This document shows positions 9,581-18,035 of a DNA stretch of 64,000 bases, piece after piece. The notes under the pieces are model-generated. The model had not been told where the DNA came from. It saw only the letters and a list, made by a program, of their open reading frames with translations, and ran no database searches. The stretch is from the NCBI GenBank assembly GCA_004558825.1, contig SFDB01000007.1:5127-69126 (forward strand), in the 5' to 3' direction. A program made the translations under genes and the position numbers. How positions within the stretch are numbered: the stretch's first letter is position 1; each line of letters starts with the position of its first letter. The stretch comes from Clostridiales bacterium. Its GTDB lineage: Bacteria > Bacillota > Clostridia > Christensenellales > CAG-138.

Positions 9581-9906
9581 CAGAATTTGTAAAATCCCTC
9601 CGCATCCACGACAAATACCGTAGCTCCGCCGAGCATAACGGGCACCGGTGCGCTCGTCGCATCGGCAAAGCCATGCATCGTCGTCGGAATAACCATGTAT
9701 TCCTTACGCACGCTTGACTTCTCCTTTATTATGCCGAGCGTCTCTTCAAGCCTGCTGTTCTCGACACCAATCATAAGTGTTGAATTGCCGCCGCTCAAGA
9801 AGCCGCCCGTTGAAGATATGCGCGTACAGCTTATGTTATGCTTTATAAGCGCTTTTATAAGCCTGCGCGTGTCATCGCTCTGCACAATTGCAAAAATAAG
9901 CTTCAT
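9580..9906 (-). CDS. darA: Cyclic-di-AMP receptor, PII-like (DarA/YaaQ)
   Basis: Small cytoplasmic PII-like protein that binds cyclic di-AMP in Firmicutes. The 108-residue product shows the family segments MKLIFAIVQSDD, ISCTRISSTGGFLSGGNSTL and the C-terminal GGATVFVVD. The start MKLIF (9906) is preferred over an ATG two codons upstream because it lies 8 bases from GGAGG. Upstream residues in the open frame are not conserved in type. It is cotranscribed with holB and ricT. Its downstream partner protein is not known for most species. Confidence 0.93.
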   Translation of the reverse strand: MKLIFAIVQSDDTRRLIKALIKHNISCTRISSTGGFLSGGNSTLMIGVENSRLEETLGIIKEKSSVRKEYMVIPTTMHGFADATSAPVPVMLGGATVFVVDAEGFYKF

Positions 9907-9926
9907 GGTCATAGCCTCCACTTGGT

Positions 9927-10568
9927 TTATTCGTATAATAAAAGCTCCGTGAGCTCTTCTACCGTGTTCACGGTATACGTCGGAGCGCATCCGTCAATCT
10001 CGCCCTCCGGCGCGTATCCGTATTTCACGCCTATCGACGCTATCCCCACCGCTTTTGCTGCATCGAGGTCGTAAAACCTGTCGCCTATCATTACAGTCGA
10101 AGCGTCAAAGCCTATATCTGTCGCCGCCGCCTTCAAAAGCTCCGTCTTTTCGCCGCTGCCGTCCGGCAAAGCTCCGCGAAGATAGTCAATGTACGTCCAC
10201 AGCGCGAAATCCTCCAAATGCTCACGCGCCGTTGACTGCTGTTTAGAAGTTATCACGCCTATGAATCGTCCGCTGTTTTTGAGCGCCCTCAAAAGCTTGG
10301 GTATGCCGTCGAACGGCTTTACTATGCCGCGCGCTATATCCGGCATTATCTCCCGATAAATGCGTATCGCCTCGTCGAGCGTATCCCCCGAAAGGCCGAG
10401 TATCCGAGAAAAGCCAAGCTTCAGTGGCGGGCCGATAAGCGCCATCTGCTGTTCGTCATTTATTGGCGGCAGGCCCATTATCCTGAGCATTTCGCACATC
10501 GACCGCTTTATTCCCGGCGCAGTGTCAATAAGCGTACCGTCAAGGTCGAACAAAACTTTTGTATACAA
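9927..10568 (-). CDS. HAD-family phosphatase, phosphoglycolate phosphatase-like
   Basis: Haloacid-dehalogenase hydrolase that removes phosphate from a small substrate. Motif I is FDLDGTLID near the N-terminus, motif II is GVITSKQ, and motif IV is MIGDRFYDLDAAKAVG. A helical cap follows motif I, as in the PpaX/Gph group (C1 cap). The 213-residue length fits. The start is TTG, supported by AAGGAGG about 10 bases upstream. It lies between the decarboxylase and darA with short gaps, so it is probably in their operon. The substrate (phosphoglycolate, pyrophosphate or a sugar phosphate) cannot be fixed from sequence. Confidence 0.85.
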   Translation of the reverse strand: MYTKVLFDLDGTLIDTAPGIKRSMCEMLRIMGLPPINDEQQMALIGPPLKLGFSRILGLSGDTLDEAIRIYREIMPDIARGIVKPFDGIPKLLRALKNSGRFIGVITSKQQSTAREHLEDFALWTYIDYLRGALPDGSGEKTELLKAAATDIGFDASTVMIGDRFYDLDAAKAVGIASIGVKYGYAPEGEIDGCAPTYTVNTVEELTELLLYE

Positions 10569-10601
10569 GTACGTCGCCCTCCTTATAGATTATATATCTT
10601 T

Positions 10602-11954
10602 TTATTCTTTTATGCAAGACAGCATATTCGAACTCATGCCGAAAAATTTGGCTCCGAGCCTCATCTGCCGCTGCACTTCCCGTACGTCAGCCTCTCGCAC
10701 CGCTTCTGACGGCATGAGCAATGCCACACCCGGCGGATATATGCCAAAGGCGCGCGAAACTCGTCTGCCTACGGCGCTTTCCACGCATACATCTTCGCTT
10801 TCCGCAAACATTGCTTCGCCTATATCAAGCGGCGTTGTGCGCTCTCCAAACGGCTCGTAGACGATTTGCGGCATCGGCTCACGCTGAGGAGCATCGCCAA
10901 GCGCATTGATAAGCCTGTCATACCACTCGTCCTTGTCGAGCGGTGATGTTATGCAGACTATTTTATCGCGGTCAGCCATCTCGACATATACATTTTTGCT
11001 TTCGAGAAATCGTGCAGCGTCAAATCCGCATATTCCTCTGCCGCGCGTGTCAATTGTAAGACGCGACGCATCTTTTACCTCGGAACGTTCGCCAATGCTA
11101 TACCCATGAAGAGCGCTTATGCGTTCGCGCACTCGCTCCACTCTTTCTATATGCGCTTCAAAGTCAAGACCTTTTGCGCATTCAAGCGCGTATTCGAGCG
11201 ACCTCATGAGTATATACGATGGGCTGCTGGACTGTACCATATTAACGCATCTTTTAAGTGCGCCGTCGTCTATCCGTGAACCGAATCCGCGGCAAAGCAC
11301 CGCTGTCTGCGTAAGCGATGGCAGCGTCTTGTGTACGCTCGTCACCCATGCATCTGCATATCTCGACGGCGTTTTCGGAAAACGCGGAGAGAACGCGAAG
11401 TGTGCGCCGTGCGCGTTGTCCACAAGCAAAAGAGCGCCGTGCTTTCTTGCGGTCTCAGATACCTCTTCTATATCAAGGCACACGCCGTAATAATTCGGAT
11501 ACGTTATGAAAACTGCGTCGCATGGCTCAGCAGTAAGCGCGCGGTCTATTTTTTCGGCGCTCAAAACTCCGTTTGCATCGGGAAACACGGGCACTGCCGT
11601 ATCGTGAGCAAGCGCGAGCGCATTTATGGCCGACATGTGGCAGTCGCGCCCCAAGAGCACGCGTTTATTTGTGCCTAATGCCAATATCATTGCAAGTATT
11701 CCCGTTGTTGAGCCGTTTACAAGCAGGTGCGTATTCTCGGCGTCTAGTGTTTCCGCCCAACGACGCTGAATATCGGCAACAGTATCTTCGGGCGATGCAA
11801 GATTGTCCGAAAATGAAAGCTCCGTTATATCCGATTTGAAAATATCGGCAAAAAAGCCGGCTCCGACGCCCTTATGTCCGGGCATATGAAAACGTGCCGC
11901 ACCGCTGTTTGCATAGCGGTCAAGCATTTCGCCAAAGCCTCCCTCGGCGCTCAT
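10602..11954 (-). CDS. Orn/Lys/Arg decarboxylase-family PLP enzyme (YaaO-like)
   Basis: Fold-type I PLP enzyme of the basic amino acid decarboxylase group. The 450-residue product has the N-terminal FHMPGHKG motif, the LVNGSTTG glycine-rich phosphate-binding loop, Asp of the LLVDNAHGAH motif and the PLP-binding lysine in TSVHKTLPSLTQ. It is shorter than the inducible E. coli enzymes and resembles the short Bacillus SpeA/YaaO type, with a C-terminal domain including PPGVALLMPSE. The start overlaps the preceding stop as ATGA. Bacillus also carries yaaO beside yaaQ-holB-yaaT. Product could be cadaverine, agmatine or putrescine; sequence does not decide. Confidence 0.87.
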   Translation of the reverse strand: MSAEGGFGEMLDRYANSGAARFHMPGHKGVGAGFFADIFKSDITELSFSDNLASPEDTVADIQRRWAETLDAENTHLLVNGSTTGILAMILALGTNKRVLLGRDCHMSAINALALAHDTAVPVFPDANGVLSAEKIDRALTAEPCDAVFITYPNYYGVCLDIEEVSETARKHGALLLVDNAHGAHFAFSPRFPKTPSRYADAWVTSVHKTLPSLTQTAVLCRGFGSRIDDGALKRCVNMVQSSSPSYILMRSLEYALECAKGLDFEAHIERVERVRERISALHGYSIGERSEVKDASRLTIDTRGRGICGFDAARFLESKNVYVEMADRDKIVCITSPLDKDEWYDRLINALGDAPQREPMPQIVYEPFGERTTPLDIGEAMFAESEDVCVESAVGRRVSRAFGIYPPGVALLMPSEAVREADVREVQRQMRLGAKFFGMSSNMLSCIKE

Positions 11955-12565
11955 TGCTCGAGCCTCTCCCCATCCGCCGCCTTTTCTGCAGCCGCGTTGT
12001 ATTCGTCTGTTTCAAGCGTGCCGTTTATCATGGATTGCAACAGCTCCTCCATACGTTCATCCGGGTCGAACATCGCCATATGGATGACGCCGTCACGCTC
12101 AAAAACAAGCGTGTGCAGCGCGCTTTTTTTCTTTCGAGAATAGCGATGATGCTTCACGTTTTCGCAGCAGGAATCATATGCTTCACCCGGCGCAAGCACC
12201 GCCCGAAGTTCGCCGCGCGTTACGCGCTCTATGACCTTGCCCTTATCGGCAACGCCTTTTTGCACTATGAATGTGCCTATCTCCTCGGGCAGCTTGGGCG
12301 TCACAAGCGTACAGAACGCCTCGTCCATATACGGTTCAGGCTGCTTAAAATAGAAAGTGTAGCTGAATGTCGATATACGCAGAGTGTATGTAAGCACACA
12401 TAGCAGCGCGACAGCTCCAAACAGTATATATTGCGTAACATTCGCGCCTAAAAAGTTATCAAACAGCTTCATAACATAGCCCGCTGCAAATATCGCCGCA
12501 AGCACCAGCATTACAAGTATAAAATCCTTTAGCGGCGACGATTTGTCGCAATCCTGTCGGTACAT
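11951..12565 (-). CDS. Two-helix membrane protein of unknown function
   Basis: Not recognised. The 204-residue product begins with a short polar segment, then two predicted transmembrane helices (about residues 14-34 and 44-62), followed by a soluble domain of about 130 residues that contains a KKK basic patch and ends in an acidic, alanine-rich tail. The ATG is preceded by GAGG, and the stop overlaps the decarboxylase start, so it is the first gene of the yaaO-to-ricT run. By topology it is a small membrane-anchored cytoplasmic-domain protein; no catalytic motif is visible. Confidence 0.7.
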   Translation of the reverse strand: MYRQDCDKSSPLKDFILVMLVLAAIFAAGYVMKLFDNFLGANVTQYILFGAVALLCVLTYTLRISTFSYTFYFKQPEPYMDEAFCTLVTPKLPEEIGTFIVQKGVADKGKVIERVTRGELRAVLAPGEAYDSCCENVKHHRYSRKKKSALHTLVFERDGVIHMAMFDPDERMEELLQSMINGTLETDEYNAAAEKAADGERLEQ

Positions 12566-12724
12566 AAATAACCTCGTTTTTGTTTTATACTATCATCTCA
12601 CCGTCTCAGTGTCAATTTTTCACGGACTGTGCTTAACGTATGCAATAATTCTCACAATAACAATGTATAACCTCATATCTATCGGAAATACTTGCGTCAT
12701 AGTAATATACCGGAGGTAAAATAA

Positions 12725-13789
12725 ATGTGTGCATCATTTTTGGACGGATTTCTTAAGGGGGCGGCTATCGATCTCGGTACGGTAAATACGCTCATTGCCA
12801 TAAAAGGGAAAGGCATAGTGCTTCGCGAACCGAGCGCCGTAGCCATCTCAAATATGTCAAGAAACGAGATAATCGCCATCGGCAACGCCGCGCCCAAGCT
12901 TCTCGGCCGCACCCCAGGCGGCATAACAATAGTTCATCCGCTTAAAGACGGCGTAATAGCCGACATGTCGCTCGCCACGGTAATGCTCACAAGCTTCATG
13001 CAGCGTGCGCTCGGCAAGCGGCCGAGTATATTGGGGCTCAACACAGTCATATGCGTTCCCGGCTGCATAACGAACGTCGAAAGGAACGCCATTGAAGAGG
13101 CCGCCCGATGCGCGGGAGCAAGGAACGTATTCATACTTGAAGAATCGCTTGCGGCCGCAATAGGCGCGGAGCTCGACATCTACAGCGGCGTAGGCTCAAT
13201 GGTTGTCGACATCGGCGGCGGAACAACAGACGCAGCCGTCATATGCTACAGCGGCATAGCCTCCGCACAGTCTGTGCGCATAGGCGGAACGCATATAAAT
13301 GAAGCAATCATCAATTATATTCGTTCCCAATTCGGGCTCATAATCGGCGATAAAACCGCCGAAAATCTAAAGCTTATGACGGGATTGAACTGCTTTGGCG
13401 ATACACGCATGATACGCATAAAGGGCCGCCGCATGGATACAGGCCTGCCGGATACCGTAGAAATAAAGGCCTCCGATGTTTCGCGCGCCATAGAACCGAC
13501 GGCCGATCTCATTGTGCGCGCAATTAAAGATACGCTCGCTTCAACGCCTCCCGAGCTCGCGGGCGACGTAATGGATACCGGTATTACTCTCACGGGCGGC
13601 GGAGCGCTCCTTGGCGGGCTTTGCGAGCGTGTGGCTCAAGAAACGGGCATCAAAACGCATATAGCCGATGGCTGTGGCGATTGCGTCATAATAGGCGCCT
13701 TGAAGATGCTTGAAAACCTTTCAGCGTTCGAGCCCATAGATCAAAACCGCTCCGCCGACGGCAGCGGCCGCGCTTTTGGCGCCATATGA
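12725..13789 (+). CDS. mreB: Rod shape-determining protein MreB/Mbl
   Basis: Bacterial actin that positions the cell-wall elongation machinery. The 354-residue product carries the actin-fold ATP motifs: AIDLGTVNTLI (phosphate 1), VVDIGGGTTDAAVI (phosphate 2) and LTGGGALLGGL (adenosine), plus the MreB segments VHPLKDGVIAD and FILEESLAAAIGA. The ATG is preceded by CGGAGG. It lies upstream of maf, as in other Firmicutes, but mreC and mreD do not follow. The substituted VRIGGTHINEAI segment (usually GGD.MDEAI) suggests an Mbl/MreBH-like paralogue rather than the primary copy. Confidence 0.9.
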   Translation: MCASFLDGFLKGAAIDLGTVNTLIAIKGKGIVLREPSAVAISNMSRNEIIAIGNAAPKLLGRTPGGITIVHPLKDGVIADMSLATVMLTSFMQRALGKRPSILGLNTVICVPGCITNVERNAIEEAARCAGARNVFILEESLAAAIGAELDIYSGVGSMVVDIGGGTTDAAVICYSGIASAQSVRIGGTHINEAIINYIRSQFGLIIGDKTAENLKLMTGLNCFGDTRMIRIKGRRMDTGLPDTVEIKASDVSRAIEPTADLIVRAIKDTLASTPPELAGDVMDTGITLTGGGALLGGLCERVAQETGIKTHIADGCGDCVIIGALKMLENLSAFEPIDQNRSADGSGRAFGAI

Positions 13790-13863
13790 GTTTTTTGCTT
13801 GATTATGCGGTTTATAGGTGATATGCTCCATAGGTATACTGTAACAAGGAGCTATCGAAGCGC

Positions 13864-14448
13864 ATGGAAATAATTCTTGCTTCAAAATCACCGCGCCGTC
13901 GCGAGCTTTTGCAGCTCGTCGGACTTGACTTCTCCGTCGTTCCAAGCAATGCCGACGAGTCCGCAATATTGGAAGACGACCCCGCGATGCTCGTCAGGCG
14001 CCTCGCGTCCGTAAAATGCGAAGCTGTTAAATCCGCTCGAAGCGACTGCCTCGTCATAGGCGCAGATACAATAGTCGTATATGACGGGCAGGTCATAGGC
14101 AAACCGACAGACGCGCATGACGCCAAGCGCATATTGCGCCTTTTGAGCGGCAAAACGCACACCGTCTATTCCGGGCTTTGCGTAATGACTGACGAAAAAA
14201 AACTTGTCTGCCACGATACGACGTATGTTACATTCGCCGATCTCTCCGATGAGGTAATCGACGCATATGTTGCAACCGGCGACCCGCTTGACAAGGCAGG
14301 CGCGTACGGCATTCAGGGCATGTTCGGAATGTTCGTCGAAAAGATAGACGGCAACTACTTCAATGTAATAGGAATGCCCCTGCCAAGGCTGTATGAACTA
14401 ATGCTAAGCGCGGGCGTCGACATTATGAAAATGAACCGATTATCGTAA
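13864..14448 (+). CDS. maf: Maf-family nucleoside triphosphate pyrophosphatase
   Basis: House-cleaning enzyme that hydrolyses non-canonical or excess dTTP/UTP to monophosphates. The 194-residue product opens with the Maf signature ILASKSPRRRELL, then the acidic ADTIVVYDGQVIGKP loop and the terminal motif AGAYGIQGMFGMFVEKIDGNYFNVIGMPL (quoted here in its key parts AGAYGIQG and DGNYFNVIG). These match the YhdE/Maf dTTP-UTP pyrophosphatase group. It follows mreB at 74 bases on the same strand and is closed by a bidirectional terminator. Confidence 0.93.
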   Translation: MEIILASKSPRRRELLQLVGLDFSVVPSNADESAILEDDPAMLVRRLASVKCEAVKSARSDCLVIGADTIVVYDGQVIGKPTDAHDAKRILRLLSGKTHTVYSGLCVMTDEKKLVCHDTTYVTFADLSDEVIDAYVATGDPLDKAGAYGIQGMFGMFVEKIDGNYFNVIGMPLPRLYELMLSAGVDIMKMNRLS

Positions 14449-14477
14449 ATCCCGTCTTTGACGCGCTACAGCGCAAA

Positions 14478-14502
14478 GCCCCTCCGCGATTTTTGGAGGG
14501 GC
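14478..14502. terminator. Bidirectional terminator between maf and rbr
   Basis: Perfect stem GCCCCTCC/GGAGGGGC with a nine-base loop lies between two convergent genes. No long T-run follows on either side, so termination efficiency is uncertain. Confidence 0.65.
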
Positions 14503-14527
14503 ATGCGTCATAAATTAAAACTATTGC

Positions 14528-15067
14528 TTAATAGTTATCGCTCTTTATCTCAAAGTACGCCTGCGGATGTGCGCATACGGGGCAAACCTGAGGCGCGTCC
14601 TTACCTATATGGATATGGCCGCAGTTTGTGCAGATCCATACGACCGCTACATCGCGGTGGAACACCTTGTTCCCCTCCATATTGGCAACAAGCTGATTAT
14701 AGCGCTTTTCATGCGAATTTTCGATGTTGCCTACAGCCGTAAAGAGATTCGCTATGTGCTCGAAGCCTTCCTCACGCGCTTCACGCGCAAACTTCGCGTA
14801 CATATCTGTCCATTCATAGTTTTCACCGCTTGCCGCATCCTTCAAATTCGTAATGGTATCAGGCACTTTGCCATCGTGAAGCAGCTTGAACCATATTTTC
14901 GCGTGTTCGCGCTCATTTCCAGCGGTTTCGGTGAATATGTCGGCGATTTGCACATAGCCTTCCTTTTTCGCCGCCGAAGCATAATACCCATATTTGATGC
15001 TTGCCTGAGATTCTCCGGCAAACGCCGCCATAAGATTCGCCTGTGTCCTTGATCCGTTAAACTCCAT
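14528..15067 (-). CDS. rbr: Rubrerythrin
   Basis: Diiron peroxidase that reduces hydrogen peroxide to water in anaerobes. The 179-residue product has the ferritin-like four-helix domain with ligand motifs ETAGNEREHAK, EEGFEHIA and ENSHEKRY, and a C-terminal rubredoxin domain with C-x2-C ... C-x2-C (CTNCGH and CPVCAH). The length is that of classical rubrerythrin. The ATG is preceded by AAGGAG. It follows perR by 15 bases, so it is very likely part of the PerR operon and induced by peroxide. Confidence 0.96.
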   Translation of the reverse strand: MEFNGSRTQANLMAAFAGESQASIKYGYYASAAKKEGYVQIADIFTETAGNEREHAKIWFKLLHDGKVPDTITNLKDAASGENYEWTDMYAKFAREAREEGFEHIANLFTAVGNIENSHEKRYNQLVANMEGNKVFHRDVAVVWICTNCGHIHIGKDAPQVCPVCAHPQAYFEIKSDNY

Positions 15068-15082
15068 AAAACTTCTCCTTTT

Positions 15083-15460
15083 TCATTTATTTTTGCATTC
15101 ACGGCATATGCCGCAGAACAGAATGCTCGCATTCTTTACCTCGCAGCCGCTGTATTTCTGTGCTGCCTCTACCGTGTCGGGAATGGCATCTCTTGCAATA
15201 TCGACCGCTTTACCGCACTTTTCACATATCAGATGGTAATGACCGTCCGCAATGCTGTCGAACCTGTCCGAGCCGTTAGGCACTTCTATCCTCATCACCT
15301 TGCCTATTTTTGAAAGCTGATTTAAGTTTCTGTATACGGTCGCAAGGCTCAAGCTGGGCTCTCTCTCCTTAAGATGAGTATACAGCTCTTCTGCGGTCGG
15401 GTGATTAAGCTCGTACCGCAATGTTCTGAGAATGCCTTCACGCTGCTTAGAATAGATCAC
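15083..15460 (-). CDS. perR: Peroxide-responsive repressor PerR (Fur family)
   Basis: Metal-dependent repressor that senses peroxide through oxidation of metal-binding histidines. The 125-residue product has the winged helix (HPTAEELYTHL ... LATVYRNLNQL), the metal/sensor segment SDRFDSIADGHYHLIC and two CxxC pairs (CEKCGK, CGICREC) for structural zinc. It lacks about 15-20 residues at the N-terminus relative to longer Fur proteins. The start is GTG with GGAGGG 8 bases upstream. A palindrome of Per-box type overlaps its own promoter, so autorepression together with rbr is expected. Confidence 0.9.
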   Translation of the reverse strand: MIYSKQREGILRTLRYELNHPTAEELYTHLKEREPSLSLATVYRNLNQLSKIGKVMRIEVPNGSDRFDSIADGHYHLICEKCGKAVDIARDAIPDTVEAAQKYSGCEVKNASILFCGICRECKNK

Positions 15461-15472
15461 GATGCCCTCCGA

Positions 15473-15521
15473 ATAATAATTATTATCATTCTTATTATAG
15501 CATGATTTTCTATCATTTCAA
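15473..15521 (-). promoter_or_regulatory. perR promoter with overlapping Per-box-like operator
   Basis: On the minus strand: -35 TTGAAA (15516-15521), 16-base spacer, extended -10 TGC-TATAAT (15494-15499). A perfect 14-bp palindrome ATAATAATTATTAT (15473-15486) lies at the expected start site. It resembles the known PerR box (TTATAAT-N-ATTATAA) and supports autoregulation of perR-rbr. Confidence 0.75.
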
Positions 15522-16214
15522 GCTATTTTTATAATTGTTAACAATTTTTTTATACACGGAAAGGCTGTTATTCCTGTCACAGGTTGCAAGCGCTATTATC
15601 GATGGATCGCCTATTCCCTGAAGAGCAAGCTGTTTTTTAAGCCATTTCTCGTTGTTTCCCGTGGCCCTCAGGTTTTCCCACATTACCCTGCCGTCGATTA
15701 TTACATTCATCAATAAATACTGCTGCTCGGGCGACATCTCCATATCCTCGGGCGTAACCGGCCGCCTGTTTTCCTTCGGCAGAAAGCTTATGTCGCCGTT
15801 GAGTTCGAAAACAGCGGTTTCTATATTGCTCAGGTCAAAAAAGCCCCTTGCCCGCGCATTCGACAAAAACTCATTAATGTCTATCTTGGCACGACGCATG
15901 TTTTTTACGTTTATTCTACCATTATCATATAGTATCATAGGCTTGCCTGATACAAAAGACCTGAATTTAACAGACTTGCACGATATAGCCGCCGTCGTAA
16001 ACGTCACTACGCCATATATTATGAGAGCAAGCAGCGGTTTTGTCATATCCTCAAGCTCCGTCGCCATCTCAGCGGCAATTGAGCCTATCGTTATCCCGCT
16101 GACATAGTCGAATAGACTCATTTGCGATATTACCCTGTTGCCGCGCAGTTTCGTCACCAAAAACATCACTATTATTGACGCCATCGATGCGACGCCGATT
16201 TTTATGTAATCCAT
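15513..16214 (-). CDS. DUF421/YetF-family membrane protein
   Basis: Integral membrane protein of the YetF group. The 233-residue product has three predicted N-terminal transmembrane helices (about residues 5-22, 35-52, 60-77) and two tandem cytoplasmic segments with the family motifs PMILYDNGRI and NVIIDGRVMWENL. The start MDYIKIG at 16214 is chosen because AAGGAG lies 7 bases upstream; the longer frame has no such site. In Bacillus spores, YetF-like proteins act in spore membrane functions, but here no job can be assigned. Its stop overlaps the perR promoter region. Confidence 0.85.
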   Translation of the reverse strand: MDYIKIGVASMASIIVMFLVTKLRGNRVISQMSLFDYVSGITIGSIAAEMATELEDMTKPLLALIIYGVVTFTTAAISCKSVKFRSFVSGKPMILYDNGRINVKNMRRAKIDINEFLSNARARGFFDLSNIETAVFELNGDISFLPKENRRPVTPEDMEMSPEQQYLLMNVIIDGRVMWENLRATGNNEKWLKKQLALQGIGDPSIIALATCDRNNSLSVYKKIVNNYKNSLK

Positions 16215-16303
16215 TGTTAATCTCCTTTTATAATAGAATAGTTTCTCAAGGCTTGCCAAAAATATGTGTGCCGTTTGAGACTCAGTTTTTCATATGCTTT
16301 TGC

Positions 16304-16331
16304 TTGCGCCGAGCAGAGTCTGTGGTAGAAT
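16304..16331 (+). promoter_or_regulatory. Promoter of the metal exporter-hutD pair
   Basis: TTGCGC, 16-base spacer, then an extended -10 TGG-TAGAAT. It lies 35 bases before the start codon in the divergent gap. Confidence 0.5.
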
Positions 16332-16365
16332 AAGCAGAGTAAAAAATTGAATCGAGGTTTCAATA

Positions 16366-17238
16366 ATGCTTGATGTATTGCTTGACGCGCTGCTTGACGC
16401 GCTGAAAATGCTTCCTTTTCTGCTGGTCACATTTTTTGCGCTCGAATATCTTGAGCACAGGGCTTCGGAGCGTGTGCTTCACGCCTTCGTCAAGGCCTCG
16501 CGGCTCGGTCCGCTCGCCGGAACCGCTTTCGGCCTTATTCCGCAATGTGGCTTTTCCGTCATGGCCTCAAGCTTTTTCGCTCAGCGTGTGATATCGGTAG
16601 GCACGCTTCTTGCCGTATTCATTTCAACGTCAGACGAAGCGATAATAGTCATGCTCGGCAACGTGTCCAACATAAGCAAGGCACTCGTTATAATCGGCAT
16701 AAAATCGATCGTCGCTATTGTCGTCGGATATATTGCAGACGCAATATTCAAAAATCAATCCCATGGTATAACGGAACATTCTATTATGCACGAGCATGAG
16801 GAGCACTGCCATGAAGGCTGCGGCTGTTCGTGCAACTCAAAGCGTTCGTTCATAACAAACGCCCTCAAGCGCACAGTCATAGTCTTCCTTTTCGTGCTGA
16901 TCTCGTCGGTAATACTCGGCGTTCTCGTGTTCCTTCTCGGTGAGGACAAGCTGCATGCGCTTTTGCTCAGCAACAGCGTGTTCCAGCCCTTTATCTCGGC
17001 GTTCATCGGTCTTATCCCCAACTGCGCCCCGTCCGTAATACTCGCAAACATGTACATGGAGGGCGCACTTAGCCTCGGCTCCGCTGTAGCCGGCTTCTGC
17101 ACTGCGTCAGGCATGGGATTACTTGTGCTTTTCCGCTCAAATAAAAACATGAAGCAAAACCTTGCTATTCTTGCGGCGCTATATGCCGTAGGCGCCGTCA
17201 CAGGCGTAATTATTCAGGCAATATCCATGCTTTTCTGA
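16366..17238 (+). CDS. Putative heavy-metal/arsenic exporter (ArsP_2 family)
   Basis: Multi-pass membrane protein of the putative metal exporter family ArsP_2. The 290-residue product has two homologous membrane halves, each with a Pro-rich core motif: GLIPQCGFSVMASSFF (first half) and GLIPNCAPSVILANMY (second half). Between them a cytoplasmic loop (about residues 133-163) is rich in His and Cys (HEHEEHCHEGCGCSC), a likely metal-binding stretch. The inverted duplicate architecture and the conserved Cys in each repeat point to thiophilic or transition metals. It is followed 12 bases later by hutD. The transported ion is not determined. Confidence 0.8.
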   Translation: MLDVLLDALLDALKMLPFLLVTFFALEYLEHRASERVLHAFVKASRLGPLAGTAFGLIPQCGFSVMASSFFAQRVISVGTLLAVFISTSDEAIIVMLGNVSNISKALVIIGIKSIVAIVVGYIADAIFKNQSHGITEHSIMHEHEEHCHEGCGCSCNSKRSFITNALKRTVIVFLFVLISSVILGVLVFLLGEDKLHALLLSNSVFQPFISAFIGLIPNCAPSVILANMYMEGALSLGSAVAGFCTASGMGLLVLFRSNKNMKQNLAILAALYAVGAVTGVIIQAISMLF

Positions 17239-17250
17239 TTAGGAGGCCAT

Positions 17251-17838
17251 ATGAAATCAGTAAAACTCACGCGTGATGATATAAACGTGTCGCTTTGGAG
17301 CGGCGGAACGACGAGCGAAATATTGATTTTTCCCGACAGTGCAAAATATTCCGACAGGAATTTCCTTTTTCGTATAAGCTCGGCAACGGTCGACGAAGAA
17401 GTGTCTGCATTCACACGGCTCGACGGTTATTCGCGCTTAATTGTATCGCTTGATCACAGTTTTTCGCTTTCACATGACGGCGCGGCAGAAATTTTAATTC
17501 CGCCATATACCGTGCATGAGTTCGACGGCGCAAGCGAAACAGTCAGCCGCGGAAGAATAACCGACTTCAATCTAATGCTTCGAAAGGAGCGCACATTCGG
17601 ACAAATGAACGTTTTTACAAGCGACGCCTCCGTTTCGGACGACGGCGCATATCTTGTTCGCATCGTATACGCCCCGCGCGGCAAAGTGGGCGTAAAGCTT
17701 TGCGATGCGCGCTATGCGCTCGGCGCAGGCGAAGCGCTCGTCATAAAAACGGACTGCGGCGAGCCGTTCTCGGCAGAGCTTACCATAGACGGCGGCTTTG
17801 TCGCGTCATATGCGGCGGCAGGAATTAAAGCTGAATAG
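17251..17838 (+). CDS. hutD: HutD/Ves-family cupin-like protein
   Basis: Small cupin-fold protein of the HutD/Ves family. The 195-residue product shows the family signature TSEILIFP and FLFRISSATVDEEVSAFTRL, then DFNLMLRK. HutD is linked to histidine utilisation in Pseudomonas, but no hut gene is present here, so its job may be different. The ATG has an AGGAGG site 6 bases upstream and it lies 12 bases after the exporter, so it is cotranscribed with it. A link to binding of an imidazole or other ligand is plausible but unproven. Confidence 0.82.
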   Translation: MKSVKLTRDDINVSLWSGGTTSEILIFPDSAKYSDRNFLFRISSATVDEEVSAFTRLDGYSRLIVSLDHSFSLSHDGAAEILIPPYTVHEFDGASETVSRGRITDFNLMLRKERTFGQMNVFTSDASVSDDGAYLVRIVYAPRGKVGVKLCDARYALGAGEALVIKTDCGEPFSAELTIDGGFVASYAAAGIKAE

Positions 17839-17861
17839 TATGCTTTTGAGTCCTAAACATC

Positions 17862-18031
17862 AAAAAGCTGTCGCTTTATTCGCGGCAGCTTTTTCGATTT
17901 TTTCTCGTGTTTTGCCTCTCGCATTCGCTCCCGGGCGTCAAAGCCGGAATTAACTTAAGGGGCTGCGGCCACTTAGCAACCCCGGGGTTTTTCGACAAGC
18001 TGAAGGCTGCCGCTCCGTTAGCGGCAGCCTT
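17862..18031. repeat. Five-hairpin repeat, copy 2 (internally deleted)
   Basis: A shortened copy, about 136 bp (17862-17997), keeps the left hairpin region, the TCTCGCATTCGCTCCCGGGC block, the AAGGGGC hairpin arm (its partner arm is imperfect, GCCACTT) and the right terminus TTTTTCGACA. Relative to copies 1 and 3 about 55 bases are missing in the middle, removing hairpins 3 and most of 2 and 4. The right flank is a strong hairpin AGGCTGCCGCT/AGCGGCAGCCT (18004-18030); the left hairpin (AAAAAGCTG/CAGCTTTTT) is related to it but appears merged with the element end. It separates convergent genes. Confidence 0.75.
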
Positions 18032-18035
18032 AGGT

